Shown here: positions 12,160-24,007 of the stretch, in pieces
Numbering within the stretch: position 1 is the first letter of the stretch
Layout of the letters: every line of letters starts with the position of its first letter
Origin: Biscogniauxia marginata
Taxonomy: Eukaryota; Ascomycota; Sordariomycetes; Xylariales; Xylariaceae
NCBI GenBank assembly: GCA_022695795.1
Contig: MU404088.1
Location: forward strand, 186,001-250,000
Reading direction: 5' to 3'
Length of the DNA: 64,000 nt
The notes under the pieces: generated by a model
What the model saw: the letters and a program-made list of their open reading frames with translations, nothing else
Told to the model about the DNA's origin: nothing
The model's database searches: none
Position numbers and translations under genes: made by a program

Positions 12160-13425
12160 ATGACGCATTCCGTTTCTAGGGTATATAATGACGATGCGGT
12201 TATGAATAACTGTCCCAACGCGGCCTATAGCTACAAGCCGAGTATGGCCCTGGAGAGCCATATTCCATCATCGTCTGAAGATGCACTATCCTGGGGTCCA
12301 CAGCCAAGCGCAAATATAGACTGTTCATACAATGATTTGCCATCCAATCAGGTATCCATTCAAAAAGATCACGATATCGATATCGCTGTCGCAACCGACA
12401 ACAGTAACAATCATTCGTTTGGGGCTAGACCTGCTTCAACTCTTTCGCTGAAAACAAGCTGCAAAAGGTCAGCATCAGATGATGACCAAGCAACGCATGA
12501 TATTGGTCATCAATTTCTAGCATGTCCATTCTATAAAAGGGACAGCCGAAGGTATTCAGACTGCCGAAATCACGTCCTTAGGAGAATAAAGGACGTTAAG
12601 CAGCATGTCAACAGAAAGCATCAAAAACCGAAGTTCTATTGTCCCCTATGCTTCCAAATCTTCAAATCCGCAACAACGCGAGATGAGCATATCCAACTGA
12701 AGAGATGTGTTAGTCAGCTGGACCCAATCTACGACGGGATCTCAGAGGATCAAAGAATGATTCTAAGTCAATCCTCCAGCCGAGGCAAAACGACCAAGGA
12801 ACAATGGTGCGACATGTGGAAAACAATCTTCCCCAAAATCGAACCGCCGAAGTCTCCATACCTTGGTAGCGATGGAGAAGAAACGGTGTCCCTCATCCGA
12901 AGCGTTTGGCATAAAAGGCAGCATGAAATAATATCTGAAACTATCAAGACAGAAGGGGTCTCTACCATAGACCATACTCTTCTCGTCAATCTAGTGGAGA
13001 GGGTTCTAGACCAACTCGAACTAGATGCTTCAGGCACGATTATTTCGAGCGATAGGCCTTGTTCACATGAATTCAGAATAGGCTCTGTGGCGGTACCTGA
13101 GGCTATACATCAGGGTGCACCTGGCAGTAGGCCACAGGAGTCTTGGACATATTCACCATACTTTGACAATATGCAAAGTATCTACGACAACAGCAACAAC
13201 ACTCTGTGGGACTTTGAACCCATTGATTCCAATAGCACTCTATTATCAAGTGTGACTCCACCAAGGCCATCGGAATGGGCCGACTTAGGTAACAATTCCA
13301 ATATGGATTTAGGATATCTAACGGATAGGTTCATGGAAAATACGACAATGGAATTTGGGACTTATCTAGGATCAGAATTTTTGAACAATCCTAACTCACA
13401 AAGAATCCAGCAATTTACAGCATGA
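12160..13425 (+). CDS. C2H2-type zinc-finger protein, paralogue 3
   Basis: This is a single-exon 421-residue protein. Residues 1-118 are polar and low-complexity. Residues 120-183 carry the family finger: LACPFYKRD, C135, the helix RRIKDVKQHVNRKH, FYCPLC (C161, C164), then H177 and C183. After it come WCDMWKTIFPKIEPPKSPYL and a helical block ending near VLDQLE, collinear with the paralogue at 6141-7412. The C-terminal 120 residues are Asn/Ser-rich. The similar length and architecture, opposite orientation and 7 kb spacing suggest duplication within this locus. Nuclear nucleic-acid binding is inferred from the fold only. Confidence 0.82.
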   Translation: MTHSVSRVYNDDAVMNNCPNAAYSYKPSMALESHIPSSSEDALSWGPQPSANIDCSYNDLPSNQVSIQKDHDIDIAVATDNSNNHSFGARPASTLSLKTSCKRSASDDDQATHDIGHQFLACPFYKRDSRRYSDCRNHVLRRIKDVKQHVNRKHQKPKFYCPLCFQIFKSATTRDEHIQLKRCVSQLDPIYDGISEDQRMILSQSSSRGKTTKEQWCDMWKTIFPKIEPPKSPYLGSDGEETVSLIRSVWHKRQHEIISETIKTEGVSTIDHTLLVNLVERVLDQLELDASGTIISSDRPCSHEFRIGSVAVPEAIHQGAPGSRPQESWTYSPYFDNMQSIYDNSNNTLWDFEPIDSNSTLLSSVTPPRPSEWADLGNNSNMDLGYLTDRFMENTTMEFGTYLGSEFLNNPNSQRIQQFTA

Positions 13426-14457
13426 AATCTGCGGGCTCAAGGCAATAGCTATAGGGGCTGAAAGCTATGAAGTGTTGGACGTCGCTTCACATAGTTGCTT
13501 TGGAGTAAAACCGCCTAGAAATTTCAATAGGAGAGAGTACCGACAGTTTATTGTGGAAGATGAGGGCTGAGACCCTACTATACGGTCCTGTATGGACTCC
13601 TATGTATACGTATATCCGGACTCCTGCTCGCATATCTGAATTATCCTGAACCAATGTACTTTATTATATTCCCCTTTATTCGTCTCACTGCACATTACTG
13701 TGAAGTCTTCAAGGCCTAGCATGATACTAAGGTTACATTATTTCTTATATATGAAACGTAGCAATGAACTCTAGTTCATACTCGATTCTGCTAGACGATC
13801 CACACTTATATGGAGAAAACGAACCTAGTTTCAACCACCAGTATTCTGTACTCTCTTTCCTCTCACTACGCCTGGCGGTGCAATCCACAAGCAAATCCTA
13901 ACAGAAGCGTACAAGGGCACACCACATTAGATAACATTCGGAGACTCTGATAGGTCAAAGAACTACCACTGTGCATTGTGAGAACAGAAATCGGGTGCGC
14001 TAGAGGTTCAAAAGGGGGGCCGGGAAAGTGAAACCCGATATCATCCGTATACAACGCTAGGTATAACTGCACGAAGCTATAGGCGCCCCCACGAGGGCGA
14101 TTCCCCACGATAACTTTATCGTGATGGGACGAAAAATCCTTAGCTCCCGCGCCAAGCTGACGCGGAATCATTAAGACGTCTAACCTAGCTCTGTCCAATC
14201 CAATCTAATCCCGGCCGTGAAACTTAGTCGGCACCTGGCAATTCCATAATACCAGTTGGAACAACTTGAGTCAATATCCACTTCTCCATGTCTATTAGCG
14301 GAATCTCAGAATAGGAGGTAGTGGAGAATCGCGGGCTTGATTTGGAAAAGCTGTTCTCTAGGTAGAGAAGTAACCTAACCTAGCCTAGCCATCTCCGATC
14401 AGAAGACGACATTCTCTGTCGAGATCAGAAAAAAAAAGATAACAGGTAACCTAGAAA
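13426..14457. other. Intergenic
   Basis: No gene recognised. The segment around 13575-13690 shares blocks with the short dispersed repeat seen at 5176 and 5556. Confidence 0.5.
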
Positions 14458-16130
14458 ATGTCGCAACATAATACGCCGGACATAGATCCGATGCTAGACG
14501 GCGATGACGGCGCCCCGGGGAGGATCATCCCCCCGTACCCCCCGAATCCAGAGGGAGAAGCAAGAAGCGGGACAAATAGCTCGGTGGCCTCGTTCGGGAA
14601 CTTCTCGGCCGGCGTGAGTGTGCGCACCTATCTGTCACGGCTAATAGAGAAGAATCCCGACGACCTAGGCACCCGAATGGCCGGGCACTAACCACTCGTA
14701 TTGTACCTACAGGTTGACACCGACGATGAGGGACAATGACTCGGCTATGTTTGACGTGGACCGCGAGTAGGTGAAAACGAAGGAACCGGGAGGTGCGCGG
14801 AGCCCGCTTATCTGACTTTACCCCGGCAGGTCCTCGAGCATGTCCGTGTCGTCTAGCGTGTTCAATTTCGTCGAGGAGCACGGCAGGACGTACCATTGGT
14901 ATAAAGAGGGGAGTGAGTCTGCTTCGACGCCTACTTATGCTTCTCTTCTCAGGCCCGGTCTAACTCGACGTACATCTAAGGGTACTGGATGCCTAACGAT
15001 GAGGTAAGGAGGTTGCTGTGATGACCATGTTTCGCCTAATCAGGAGAAAGCTTACCTGAAGTGAGGAAAGCAAGAGCAACAGCGGTTACGTAAGGGGCCT
15101 CGTGAAAGAAACTGGCAGGAATTTTACTTTCGCCTGACGTCAGCTGTGATTTGCAGCATATAATATGTCTCAAGGTGTTCAGAGGCCAACTGGCCCTTGC
15201 TCCGGTGAAGAATCCAGCGAGAGTCTTGGATTTCGGCACCGGGACGGGCATATGGGCGATAGAATTCGGTATAGCATCACTATTTCTGATGTTCTTCCTA
15301 GAGGGTGGCCTGCATGCTAACCGGACTCTAGCCATCGAAAACCCTGGATCTGACGTCCTTGGAACGGACTTGAGTCCCATACAACCAGAATTGTAAGTAA
15401 CCAACTATATCTAAACATGCCAAGAAGAAAAAGGAAAAGGAAAAGGAAGAAGAAGAAGAAAAGCGGTAGCATAGCTCACACACCATACCGTCCCTGCGTC
15501 CCCCCGAACTGCCGCTTCGAAGTCGAGGACGTCGAGGACGAGTGGGGGGGGGGGTCTTCTCGCACAAGTTCGACTACATCCACGCGCGCGGCACATGGTG
15601 GGCTCGATCGGGGGCTTCCCGCGAACCTGAGCCCCGGCCGGCTGGGTCGAGCTGTGGGGACTACCACGTCAAGCTCGTGTCGGGCCGACGGCACGCTCGA
15701 GGGCACGGGCGCTGCGGCGCTGGAACGACGCGCTGGAGCGTGCGCTCGCGCTCGCGGTCCGCACCGGGGCTGGATGCGCGAGGAGCGCTTTGCCGTCCCC
15801 GGGGAACCCCTGGCCCAGGGGGGAGGCCCAGAAGGAGCTCGGTGCCCTGCAGATGCGGAACATACTCGAGGGCATCCACGGCATGAGCATGACGCTGCTC
15901 ACCAAGATGCTCGGCATGCGCGCCGAGGAGGTCGAGGCCTTGCTCGTGGAGGTGAGGAAGGATTTGCAGAATCGGAATATTCATTTTTATTACCCCATAT
16001 GAGTTTTACCTTGCCCCTCCACCCCTACCTAGTAGTTTGCGACCGGTCTGGTGGTGTGGGCCTGAGTTGGGCTGACGTTGCCGGCGTTACCTATGATAGT
16101 ATGTCTGTGTATGCTAGAAAGCCCGAATAA
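14458..16130 (+). pseudogene. LaeA-like SAM-dependent methyltransferase, degraded
   Basis: Fragments of a class-I methyltransferase of the LaeA-like family occur in order but in different frames. These are a disordered N-terminus (14458-14691), FVEEHGRTYHWYKEG (about 14864-14908), the SAM-binding motif LDFGTGTGIWAIEFG (about 15226-15270), GTDLSPIQPE, then FEVEDVEDEW. An 11-G run at 15544-15554 is followed by FSHKFDYIHAR in a shifted frame, then VGSI, SPG, WVEL, DGTLEG and LRRWNDAL, each needing another one-base shift. The last block, KELGALQMRNILEG to VEVRKDLQNRNIHFYYPI (about 15828-16001), is followed by ATGAGT where a GTGAGT-type donor is expected, and the final exon MSVYARKPE ends at 16130. 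Several independent indels in very GC-rich sequence point to a pseudogene. Clustered assembly errors are the alternative. Confidence 0.75.
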
Positions 16131-19100
16131 ACCGATCAGCTTTTCATAGAGCACATTGTGCAAATAATTACTGCGGGGGTTTTTACGAAGTAAAGTCCTT
16201 GTGAATTAGAAGGAGGTAAACGCAGGTAGGTGGAAGGACATTCATCACAAGACATCAATACATTCCAGACACGGGTATTAATTAGGTGAAGCACATGAGC
16301 ATTACGATTGCATTAAAACTATCTAGTATCTATTCTAGGACAACCCAGCCAAGAGCTAGAGAGCGCAAGGTGGGAAAAGGTATGTCGGGTGGGATGAACT
16401 CTCATCAAGACGAAAAAAAGCCCCAATGAAAACATGTCGGGAATCATACCTCACCAAGACGAGAGTTTTGGAGCTCCCGCTTGCGTGAGGCAGAGCACTA
16501 GCCCTTTTATTCTCAGCCATGGGAGGCAACATTGTACGTGTATGTGTCTTATGTCGCAGGGGAAACAAAACAAAGACAGGGAAAGAAATTGGAGAAACCG
16601 AGGAAAGGAAAGAAAAGGAAATGAGAGAAGGGTGGACAGGGGGGGTGGTTAGTGGTTAGTGAGGTCGATCCGATCGACAGCCCGCATTTAACGCGGGCCG
16701 GGAGGCGAGCCGGGCCTTCGTCGTCGGCGGCTACCGGGTGGTCTCAGTCGTGATGGAGTAGTGTCCATAGTCCCTCGAGGGTCGAGAGGCAAACCAGGCC
16801 TTCGTCGTCGGCGGTTACTGGGTGGTCTCTCGTGTGATGGAGTAGTGTCCATGTCGGCAGTTTAACGCCATGCCCAGGGCGCGTCGGTCGGAAGGGGAAG
16901 CCCGCACTAACGCGGGCCGGGAGGCGAACTGGGCCTTCGTCGCTCGGCGGTCACCAGGTAGTCTCGGTCGCGATGGAGCGGTGTCCATAGTCCCTCGTGG
17001 GTCGAGAGGCAAGCCAGGCCTTCGTCGTCGGCGGTCGCTGGGTGGTCTCTTGTGTGATGGAGTAGTGTCCATGTTGGCAGTTTAACGTCAAGTGCCCAGG
17101 ACGGAAGGGGCCGATGCGTAGGCAGGTATCTAAGTAGGAACTGAAAAGGTTGAGTGAAAGTTGTTTGGGGGGGTGAGGGAGGGGTGGTATGATTGGATCG
17201 GGGTGGTTGCTACTGGTGATGATGCATGTCACCGATTGAAAATGGAAACGGTGATGGGATGGAAGGGTATGGTGCATGATGCATGATGCATGATGAGTGG
17301 TGTTGGGTGCAAGGTAGGTGATGGAAGATAAAGTGCGAGAGGGTGAGAGTAGGAGAAGGTGAAGGTGGGAGAGGTAGGGTAAACAAAAGAGGCGAGGCAC
17401 CAAAAAGGTACCTAGGTACCTAAGGTACCTGGGTAGGGCGAAGAGGGTTGCACCGGAGGGAAAAGTGTGGTGAAGTGTGTGGTGCATAATGGTGGTGATA
17501 GGTATGTGGGAGAGGGTAGAGGATTGTGGGCATGCATGGCAAGAGAAGCAAAGTAAGGTGAGATGGGAGAGGTGGGATGACTTACCTGAGGTGAGATGGT
17601 TGATGGATAATGTTGACGGAAAGCAAGGGTAGGATGGGAATTGTAAGAAGGTGTTGGTGATGTCGGAAGATAGGATAGTTGGATGAGATGGAGAAGAGAG
17701 AGGGAGAAGGAATGGGGGGAAAGAATTGGGACCTCAGTCTTTTATAGGTAACAGGAGGGGGGGCTCGGGAGAGTTACTGATTGTATTTTGCTGATTCCGC
17801 GCTAATCCTAACTTGGATTTATTTGGCAGCCGTGTGCATTAATGAATTGATTTCAGAAATCAGTGCTGATCCGGGAAATTAGGTGACTGATTATTACTGA
17901 TTACTGCAGTTGTTGATGGAGTGACTTTGGGATATACCTTTGAGGTGACATTGATATTGAGGCTCAACTTAGCGGGTCTCACAGCGGCCCGCCCCCTGTA
18001 GCGGGCGCACGAGCCCTGTTTTTCAGCCAATCGGATGCGCGTAGCATTTCCCAAATTAGCGTTCGATCTATTTTCAGATGTACCCCCATGGGGAACCGAT
18101 TTGATGTAGCCAAGTACCCTAACATTTTCTTGACTTCTGATCTGATCTGATCTACCTAATTGCGAATCACCTTTGCATTTGCTGATCCTGCACTCTGATT
18201 GGACCTCCATTTTGATGAAACCTAAGATCGAATTATTTCGTGAAATCAAATCAGAGGCTTTCGGCAGGCTTTGGGTACTTTCAATTATGTATGGTCCTGC
18301 TGCACTTTAGGTAGTACCCAATGTATAGTCTTACGTCATGTTCAACATCAGGGAGCAGCCAGGCGGGACAGTGCATCGCCCTTTAGAAATTCCACTACTT
18401 GATATGTCCATGCAGTGACAAGCTTAAATCATGCTTAAACCCGATGAAGTGTGCGTATCGCGAGAAGGCATCATTCTCGCATTCTAAGGACTATAGATCT
18501 ATCACTTCGGGTCTATATACCAAGCCTGGATCGAGAATTTGAGAGTAAATTGATTTCATGGAAAGATGTCTTTGTATCCATGTATGAATTTTGGCCTATC
18601 TCATGTATTATGAAACCCTTCCTGTTCTATGCATCCCGTGAAGAGGATTCTACGGACAACAGGATCAGGCTGTTGATTTGATTGAGTTTCCTGTAACAAC
18701 CTACCCATCAATCTAGGACCATGAGTACTAAGTTTAAATGATAATTGTAATTCTTGCAACGCAGAGGCTTCTATATTTCCCCTAGATGGAAGATTTTTGG
18801 CTTAGATGGTAGATCGTCTTCAGATTGCGCATGGTAGTACTCTTGAATACGATGGTTTTTTCACATACTCTCCGGATCACGCAGTTCTAGTGGTATGTAG
18901 TAGGAAATATCAATTCTCATAGCAAATCCTGATACCATGTAGGACTCGGGTGTCCCTTCTAGAATACAGACCGCATCGTGATAAATCAAGATTGGAACTC
19001 ATCTAAATTATCGAGGCCCCGAACAGCTTCGATTGACTGGGAAGATGCGATACCTAACTCTAGAGTAGTATCCATGAAGCGAGAAGTCAATTGATCTACG

Positions 19101-19463
19101 TGGATCTATCCGATTGGAACAAAACTCAGTTTCCATTTGTAGGTTAATGGGTGGAAGCATTTGGTGTGCCCTCTATGTAAACCGTGATGATTGACATAAG
19201 GGTATAATCGCTCTAGCTAAATACATTATCATCGCACCTTGGCACGAACTCGGTTTATCTGTTATATACGGCTTCACATTTGTTGTATTAAAGCTATCAC
19301 TACCCCCGAACGCTCCTAATCTATCTCGAGATAGTGAACGGAGGATAAATGGGTTAACTATTTCAAAGCGCACACGTCTGATTGTCTACACAATAAAACC
19401 GAGACTAAATCGTTTAAATATATCTAAATTATTTTGCTGGTAAAGCTCTCTGGCTGCGTGGCA
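16131..19463. other. Intergenic with repeats
   Basis: Apart from the nested repeat at 16680-17100, the segment 17100-17760 is strongly G/A-skewed on plus with microsatellites (GATGCAT at about 17274-17293, GGTACCTA palindromes at 17408-17431). An unsupported 129-residue minus frame at 17860-18249 has no recognisable domain. 18250-19460 shows no gene. Confidence 0.5.
16680..17100. repeat. Nested (higher-order) tandem repeat, 220-bp period
   Basis: Two copies of an about 220 bp unit start at about 16680 and 16900 (CCCGC...AACGCGGGCC). Matching landmarks are offset by 220 bp, for example the GGCAGTTTAACG blocks at 16856 and 17076. Inside each unit a shorter module (GAGGCgA..C.GGGCCTTCGTCGTCGGCGG ... 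ATGGAGTAGTGTCCAT) occurs twice, so four diverged modules are present. No coding role is apparent. Confidence 0.8.
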
Positions 19464-20599
19464 CTAAGAGATGGGCATGCCGCCAGGGAGCTCCGTGAGC
19501 CAGCCATCCAGGGTCTCCTTGACGGCGTCCTGCGCGAGGCACTTGTTCGCGTCGGCGAGCGACTGCGTCTGCAGCGTCGGGCAGTTGATCTGGTTGGCGA
19601 AGAGGTCGCTGTTGCAGTTGGCGTCCATGGCCCGCTGGAGGGCGTCGCCCTTCCAGCCGAAGACGTAGTCGCCGTGGATGCCGTAGCCGGTCCGGTCGCC
19701 GAAGGACCACACGAACGGCTGCGAGCCGTCCTCGGGCCAGATGGACCGGTCGTTGAACGGCCGCGTGTCCCAGTACGTCTCGTAGAAGACCTGCGGGACG
19801 GCGACGGGGTGCGTCGACGGGCACGCGTTGCCCGCCGGGTACGCGACGTGGCTCTGGTGGTCGGCCGTGTCCACGTTCTTGCCGTCCCAGCAGGTCGGGA
19901 ACCGGATGCTGACCATGATGCCGGCGGGGCAGGGGCTCGTGGGGAAGTTCGTGGTCTGGCCGCCTCGCGTCATGGACGTCTGCAGGCACGTGTAGTCCAT
20001 GTAACGGTACTTGGCATTCAGCTCCTGCGCCGTTCGGAAGCTGGGGTCGCCGACGGTCATCCTGAAGCCGGGCTTGAACGCGGTTACCTTGCCCGAGGAC
20101 AGGTAGTAGACGGTCTGGCCACCGTTGGCACCGGTGTATCCGAGCTCGTTGCCAAAGGTATTTACCCGGTGGAGGGTACCATTCCTTGCGCTGTAATCAA
20201 AAGCAGTCAGCATTTTTCGTATCCCTATTGAGTAATGGAAGAGGGAGTTTTTATACCGGAAGAACAGCACGGCTGTCCAGTAGTTGGAAAAGTCCTCAGT
20301 TGGCGTGCACGAGGTACATGTGGCAGTAGTTGGCAGGTCGTGTATGTTCGGATCCATCGTAGCATTGAAAGCATCTCCACCGACGACTTGGTGAAGATGC
20401 GGCGACGGATTCAATCCTGGATTCACTAGACTAGACAACGACCTGTCAGAGAAAAGCACAATTTTATTCGGAGTGAAAAAAGATAAACTTACGGATCGAG
20501 CCGCTCGACGATAAGCTGTGAGCAGGAGAAACGAAGCGTCGCAGCGTTGACGCTGGATGCCATGGCCACAGCCATCAGATGGAAGAATCTCCAATGCAT
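19464..20599 (-). CDS. Secreted DUF1996 domain protein
   Basis: Three exons (20599-20493, 20442-20257, 20190-19464) with 50 and 66 bp introns join in phase to give 339 residues. The N-terminus MHWRFFHLMAVAMASSVNA is a signal peptide. The body has the DUF1996 hallmarks: FSCSQLIVERLDP, VNPG, SPHLHQVVGGDAFNATM, TCTSC, EDFSNYWTAVLFFRARNGT, and later FPTCWDGKNVD, HQSHVAYP, CPSTHP and YGIHGDYVFGWKGD. DUF1996 proteins are widespread extracellular fungal proteins of unknown biochemical role, often with a C-terminal WSC domain that is absent here. Conserved His and Cys residues suggest a metal site or disulfides. The gene is much more GC-rich than its flanks. The start is chosen because it alone gives a signal peptide and an in-phase first intron. 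Confidence 0.9.
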
Positions 20600-22112
20600 A
20601 TTGGCTTGATGACTACCTATCTAGATCTGACCTAAAACAAAGAGTGTAGATCGTTGGCAAAGGCACGGAATACTCTGAAACGCACGTAGAGGGCGGGTAC
20701 GGGGGGGATTTATCTCAGATGACAGCCCTGGAATACCAACTTCTGAAAACTGCAGATCTCAATTGCCGACGACCAAAGACATTTCTCACCCATGTGCACC
20801 TTAGGGCCGACATGTTCGTAACCCGGGATACATTGCAGCGAATAGAGTCAGCTCTTTCCTGGAACCGGGATACTTCATCACGATGCCAGCCAATGGAGTC
20901 GTGTCCTGATATGGCGCATGGATATTCTCCGCGCATTTAGCCAGATTGTATTCTGTCGGGAAATCGCCAGAAGCCCAAGGAATCGAAGAATATCATTGAC
21001 TATCGGCTAATAGTAACTCGGTGGCAACATGTTCCAGCCCACATGTTAAATTGTAAGTAATACTGGCATCTAGTAGACCCTCGCAGCCAGAGAAACCTTC
21101 TTCGCTACCATGCGCGCATGTATATATCATGTATATATTCTATTTCGTCTTATTTCCTAATTGAAAACGAATTACGAGACTTATTCCCTAGGAATGTAGT
21201 CAAGAAACGTAGTAACAGCAAGAAAGTTACAATTATGTATTTGAATCTATTCGCCGTCACGTCGGTATCACGGTCTAGCCTCTTTAGAAAAGGAGGGAGA
21301 TAATGCCTACACCTGAATATGACCGGTGACTCGGTATCCCTGCACCTGACAACTAGCGATTGCATCCTTAATAACCTAGAGGTCTTTCGTCTTGGTAGCT
21401 CTGGTCTATTTTTAGCAAGCAAATAGGACATCGGCTACTGGGAAGGATATCGACGGCTTGAGGACGGTGGCAAATCCGACGAAGCATGGTGATATGGTAT
21501 CGTATCGTAATCCTCCGGTAGAAATTGTTAGGTACCTTTTAGTTACAGACTTGAGGGGGCAAACGGGTAGTAATATTCGTATCATAGTTGCCACTGGCCA
21601 AATGGAAAGCCTAGGTAGTTAAGTGTGTAGGGAACTCGTGTTACTGTGCGCGCAACTAATTACAGAATCGAGACAGTGGTGGAGGTAGCCCACTCAGAAA
21701 TGGTATTGAACAACGAGAAAATAAGAAAAAGGCGCCTTCGAAAATTAGGGCTAACCTACTGAGTTTGATAAGGCCTTGCCAGTGCTTAGTATGTAGGTTC
21801 GGTCGCGATCTCTTCACATTGGAAATAATTAGTATGTAGCCGAGGCAAGACTACATGGCATTCCAGGACATCAAACAAGGAAAATCACGGTGGACATTCT
21901 TATATTGGGGGCCCCTACATATAGCTGCTCGTAGATTAGTATTATTAATTATACGTACTCAGAGAAAAGCCAATACCTCCCCATCGTTGATAATAATTAT
22001 GGCCAACATTTCCCAACACCCTATTTTAATCCATCAAACCCTCGACGCAAAGACAATCTTGCCGAGATGCTCACAAGAGCCACGAGGTTCCCCCACAGCA
22101 GCCTTGTCTAGT
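20600..22112. other. Intergenic, nothing recognised
   Basis: Only short unsupported frames on both strands. No repeat or RNA gene was noticed. Confidence 0.5.
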
Positions 22113-23528
22113 TCACAGTCCCTTCTCCGGATCATCGAGATCGACGAGGCAAAACTCGGACTCAACCCCCGCCATCTCGTCTCCCGAATCACCGCGTGTC
22201 TGGTCCCCGCGCTCGCGACGACTCTCAAGCTCCCGCGTCGCGCGTTCGACGATGCCACGCAGCCGCGGCGTGCCCATCTGGGCGAGGAGCGCGCCATAAT
22301 CATCATCACCACCGTCGTCACCGCCGAGAACCATCATCTGCCTCCTCCTCTTCTTCTTCTCCTCCTCCAGCAACTCCGCCTTCCTACGCCCGTCGCGCTC
22401 GGCGATCTTGTATTTCTTACGTTCCACCATCTCGCCGGCCCGCGCTCGCCTACGCGAGCGCTCGGCGTCCGTGGTCCTGGCCCCGACCCTCGCCGTCAGC
22501 TCGGCGGTGGTGTGGCGCCGGAGCGCCGCCGCCGTCCGCTGGAGGTTCGTGTCGAAGGCGCGGCGCTGCTCGCGCATGCGCGCGTCGGCGAGGATGATGG
22601 ATCGCTGCTCCTGCGCCGTTAGGATGCGTTCGACCCGGTCGAGGTGGGCGGCTAGGGCGGCGTCGTCTGCTGCGGAGACTCCCCCCCTGGCCAGCGCCGT
22701 CTTGATCCGCTGGTGGATCTCGTCGAAGTCGCGTATGACGCGCGTGAGTCTGGGGTCGATGTCGTTGTGCATTTTGGTGAGCTGCATGGGCAGGCCGCCC
22801 TGTGGTGATGGTGGCGCTTTCGGTCGCAGGGCCGTAGGCGTAGATTCCACGGGGCCGTGCGACTCCTCAATTCGCCTGAGAGGCGATTCCGTATAGCCCA
22901 TGTGCTCAAAAGAACGAATAGGGGACTCGAGCCTTGCCCGCTCCTGAGGACGGTAAGTATACCCGCCCCTATCCAATCTACTTCTCTCTTTGGGGGGAGG
23001 GACGAAACCTACATGCTCTTCTTGTTTGGTTTGTTCTGACTTGGGTAACATCCGATAAAATTTCGCGGAATTATCGCTGCTGCTCCTCGAGGGCTCCGGA
23101 TTTACCAAACGGCCAGCTGTTACTGACGACGTAGTACTTTGATGCATATCCATGTCCCTCGATGCTGTTACATCTGTCAAGCGACCCAAGTAACTCGCGG
23201 AATTTGTTGCTAGAGGTTCGCTACCTTCGAGGGTAGCACCACGATCACGTATTGGCTTCCAACGGGTAGCAAACGAGATGGTTTGAGAAGATAGTGAAGG
23301 ACCCGCGTTATTGCTGCCATTAACGACAAGACAATGGGTCCTCGTGGCATGATCCCCGCGTGCCTGCTTGGAATCTTGAGCCTTACTGGGAACAATTGAA
23401 GGCATGGCTCGTATATTCGCTTGTCGCTGCCTCCCCTGTTCCTTCAGCCAGTCTTCTACGTAAGGATTTGGGGCAAAGGCTTTGGCTTCTGAGACAACAG
23501 GTGTTATATTGTTTATTTTCTCATCCAT
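22113..23528 (-). CDS. Hypothetical coiled-coil protein
   Basis: This is an open frame of 471 residues starting with ATG at 23528. The N-terminal 250 residues are polar and probably disordered. From about residue 255 (IDPRLTRVIRDFDEIHQRIKT) to about 410 the sequence is highly charged and helical, with many Arg, Glu and Ala, including a basic run KKKRRRQ. It ends in an acidic tail. A coiled-coil scaffold is the simplest reading. I do not recognise a named family. Antisense frames over the same GC-rich stretch are shadows. Confidence 0.6.
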   Translation of the reverse strand: MDEKINNITPVVSEAKAFAPNPYVEDWLKEQGRQRQANIRAMPSIVPSKAQDSKQARGDHATRTHCLVVNGSNNAGPSLSSQTISFATRWKPIRDRGATLEGSEPLATNSASYLGRLTDVTASRDMDMHQSTTSSVTAGRLVNPEPSRSSSDNSAKFYRMLPKSEQTKQEEHVGFVPPPKERSRLDRGGYTYRPQERARLESPIRSFEHMGYTESPLRRIEESHGPVESTPTALRPKAPPSPQGGLPMQLTKMHNDIDPRLTRVIRDFDEIHQRIKTALARGGVSAADDAALAAHLDRVERILTAQEQRSIILADARMREQRRAFDTNLQRTAAALRRHTTAELTARVGARTTDAERSRRRARAGEMVERKKYKIAERDGRRKAELLEEEKKKRRRQMMVLGGDDGGDDDYGALLAQMGTPRLRGIVERATRELESRRERGDQTRGDSGDEMAGVESEFCLVDLDDPEKGL

Positions 23529-24007
23529 TTTACTTGACGGCGGGCATTGAATTCAGAAGCGTCCCAGCAGAGTGCTCAATCGTACAGATTTGGGGCGTGA
23601 AAACTGTCGGGAGGAGGTAGATTGGGAATCACGTTGGGTAACTGAGTCTAAGGAATAAATAGCTCATTTTGATGAGCTCCTATTCAATAGAGTTTATTCT
23701 CTAGATGAACCCCTCAAGTACGGAACTCAAACTGGGAGTCCCAGATTTTCGATGATCTCCTTGGCTTGATGGCAGAATTTCTTTACGTTTTAAAGCACAA
23801 TGAGCTCCTCTATTTCTCTAGCCAATATATGTCTTTGAAGAGGCTACAGCCTTAATTTAGCACGATCCATCACCATCCCAGGATAGACGTAGGTAAGTGG
23901 AATTATATAGAGGTAGCGGATAATGTGTAGCTCATGTTTACTAATGAACATCCTTCTAACCAGGTGCGTAAGATGCGGCTTATGGTCCGGAATATTGAGT
24001 GTATAAA
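23529..24007. other. Intergenic
   Basis: Short spacer between two minus-strand genes. It presumably carries the promoter of the coiled-coil gene at 22113-23528 and the 3' end of the RING gene. No specific motif was recognised. Confidence 0.5.

Noticed and set aside
17860..18249. 129-codon minus ORF
   Set aside because: Composition and lack of any motif do not support a gene.
18930..18960. Minus-strand CATGGTATCAGG, resembling a copia-type primer-binding site after an LTR end
   Set aside because: Only about nine bases match and no paired LTR, gag or pol sequence could be read nearby.
19434..20231. Long plus-strand ORF (265 codons) over the DUF1996 gene
   Set aside because: GC-rich antisense shadow of a gene with clear domains and in-phase introns on minus.
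22408..22896. Plus-strand ORFs over the coiled-coil gene, and similar ones at 27472-28186
   Set aside because: Antisense shadows in GC-rich coding sequence, of low-complexity Arg/Ala/Ser composition.
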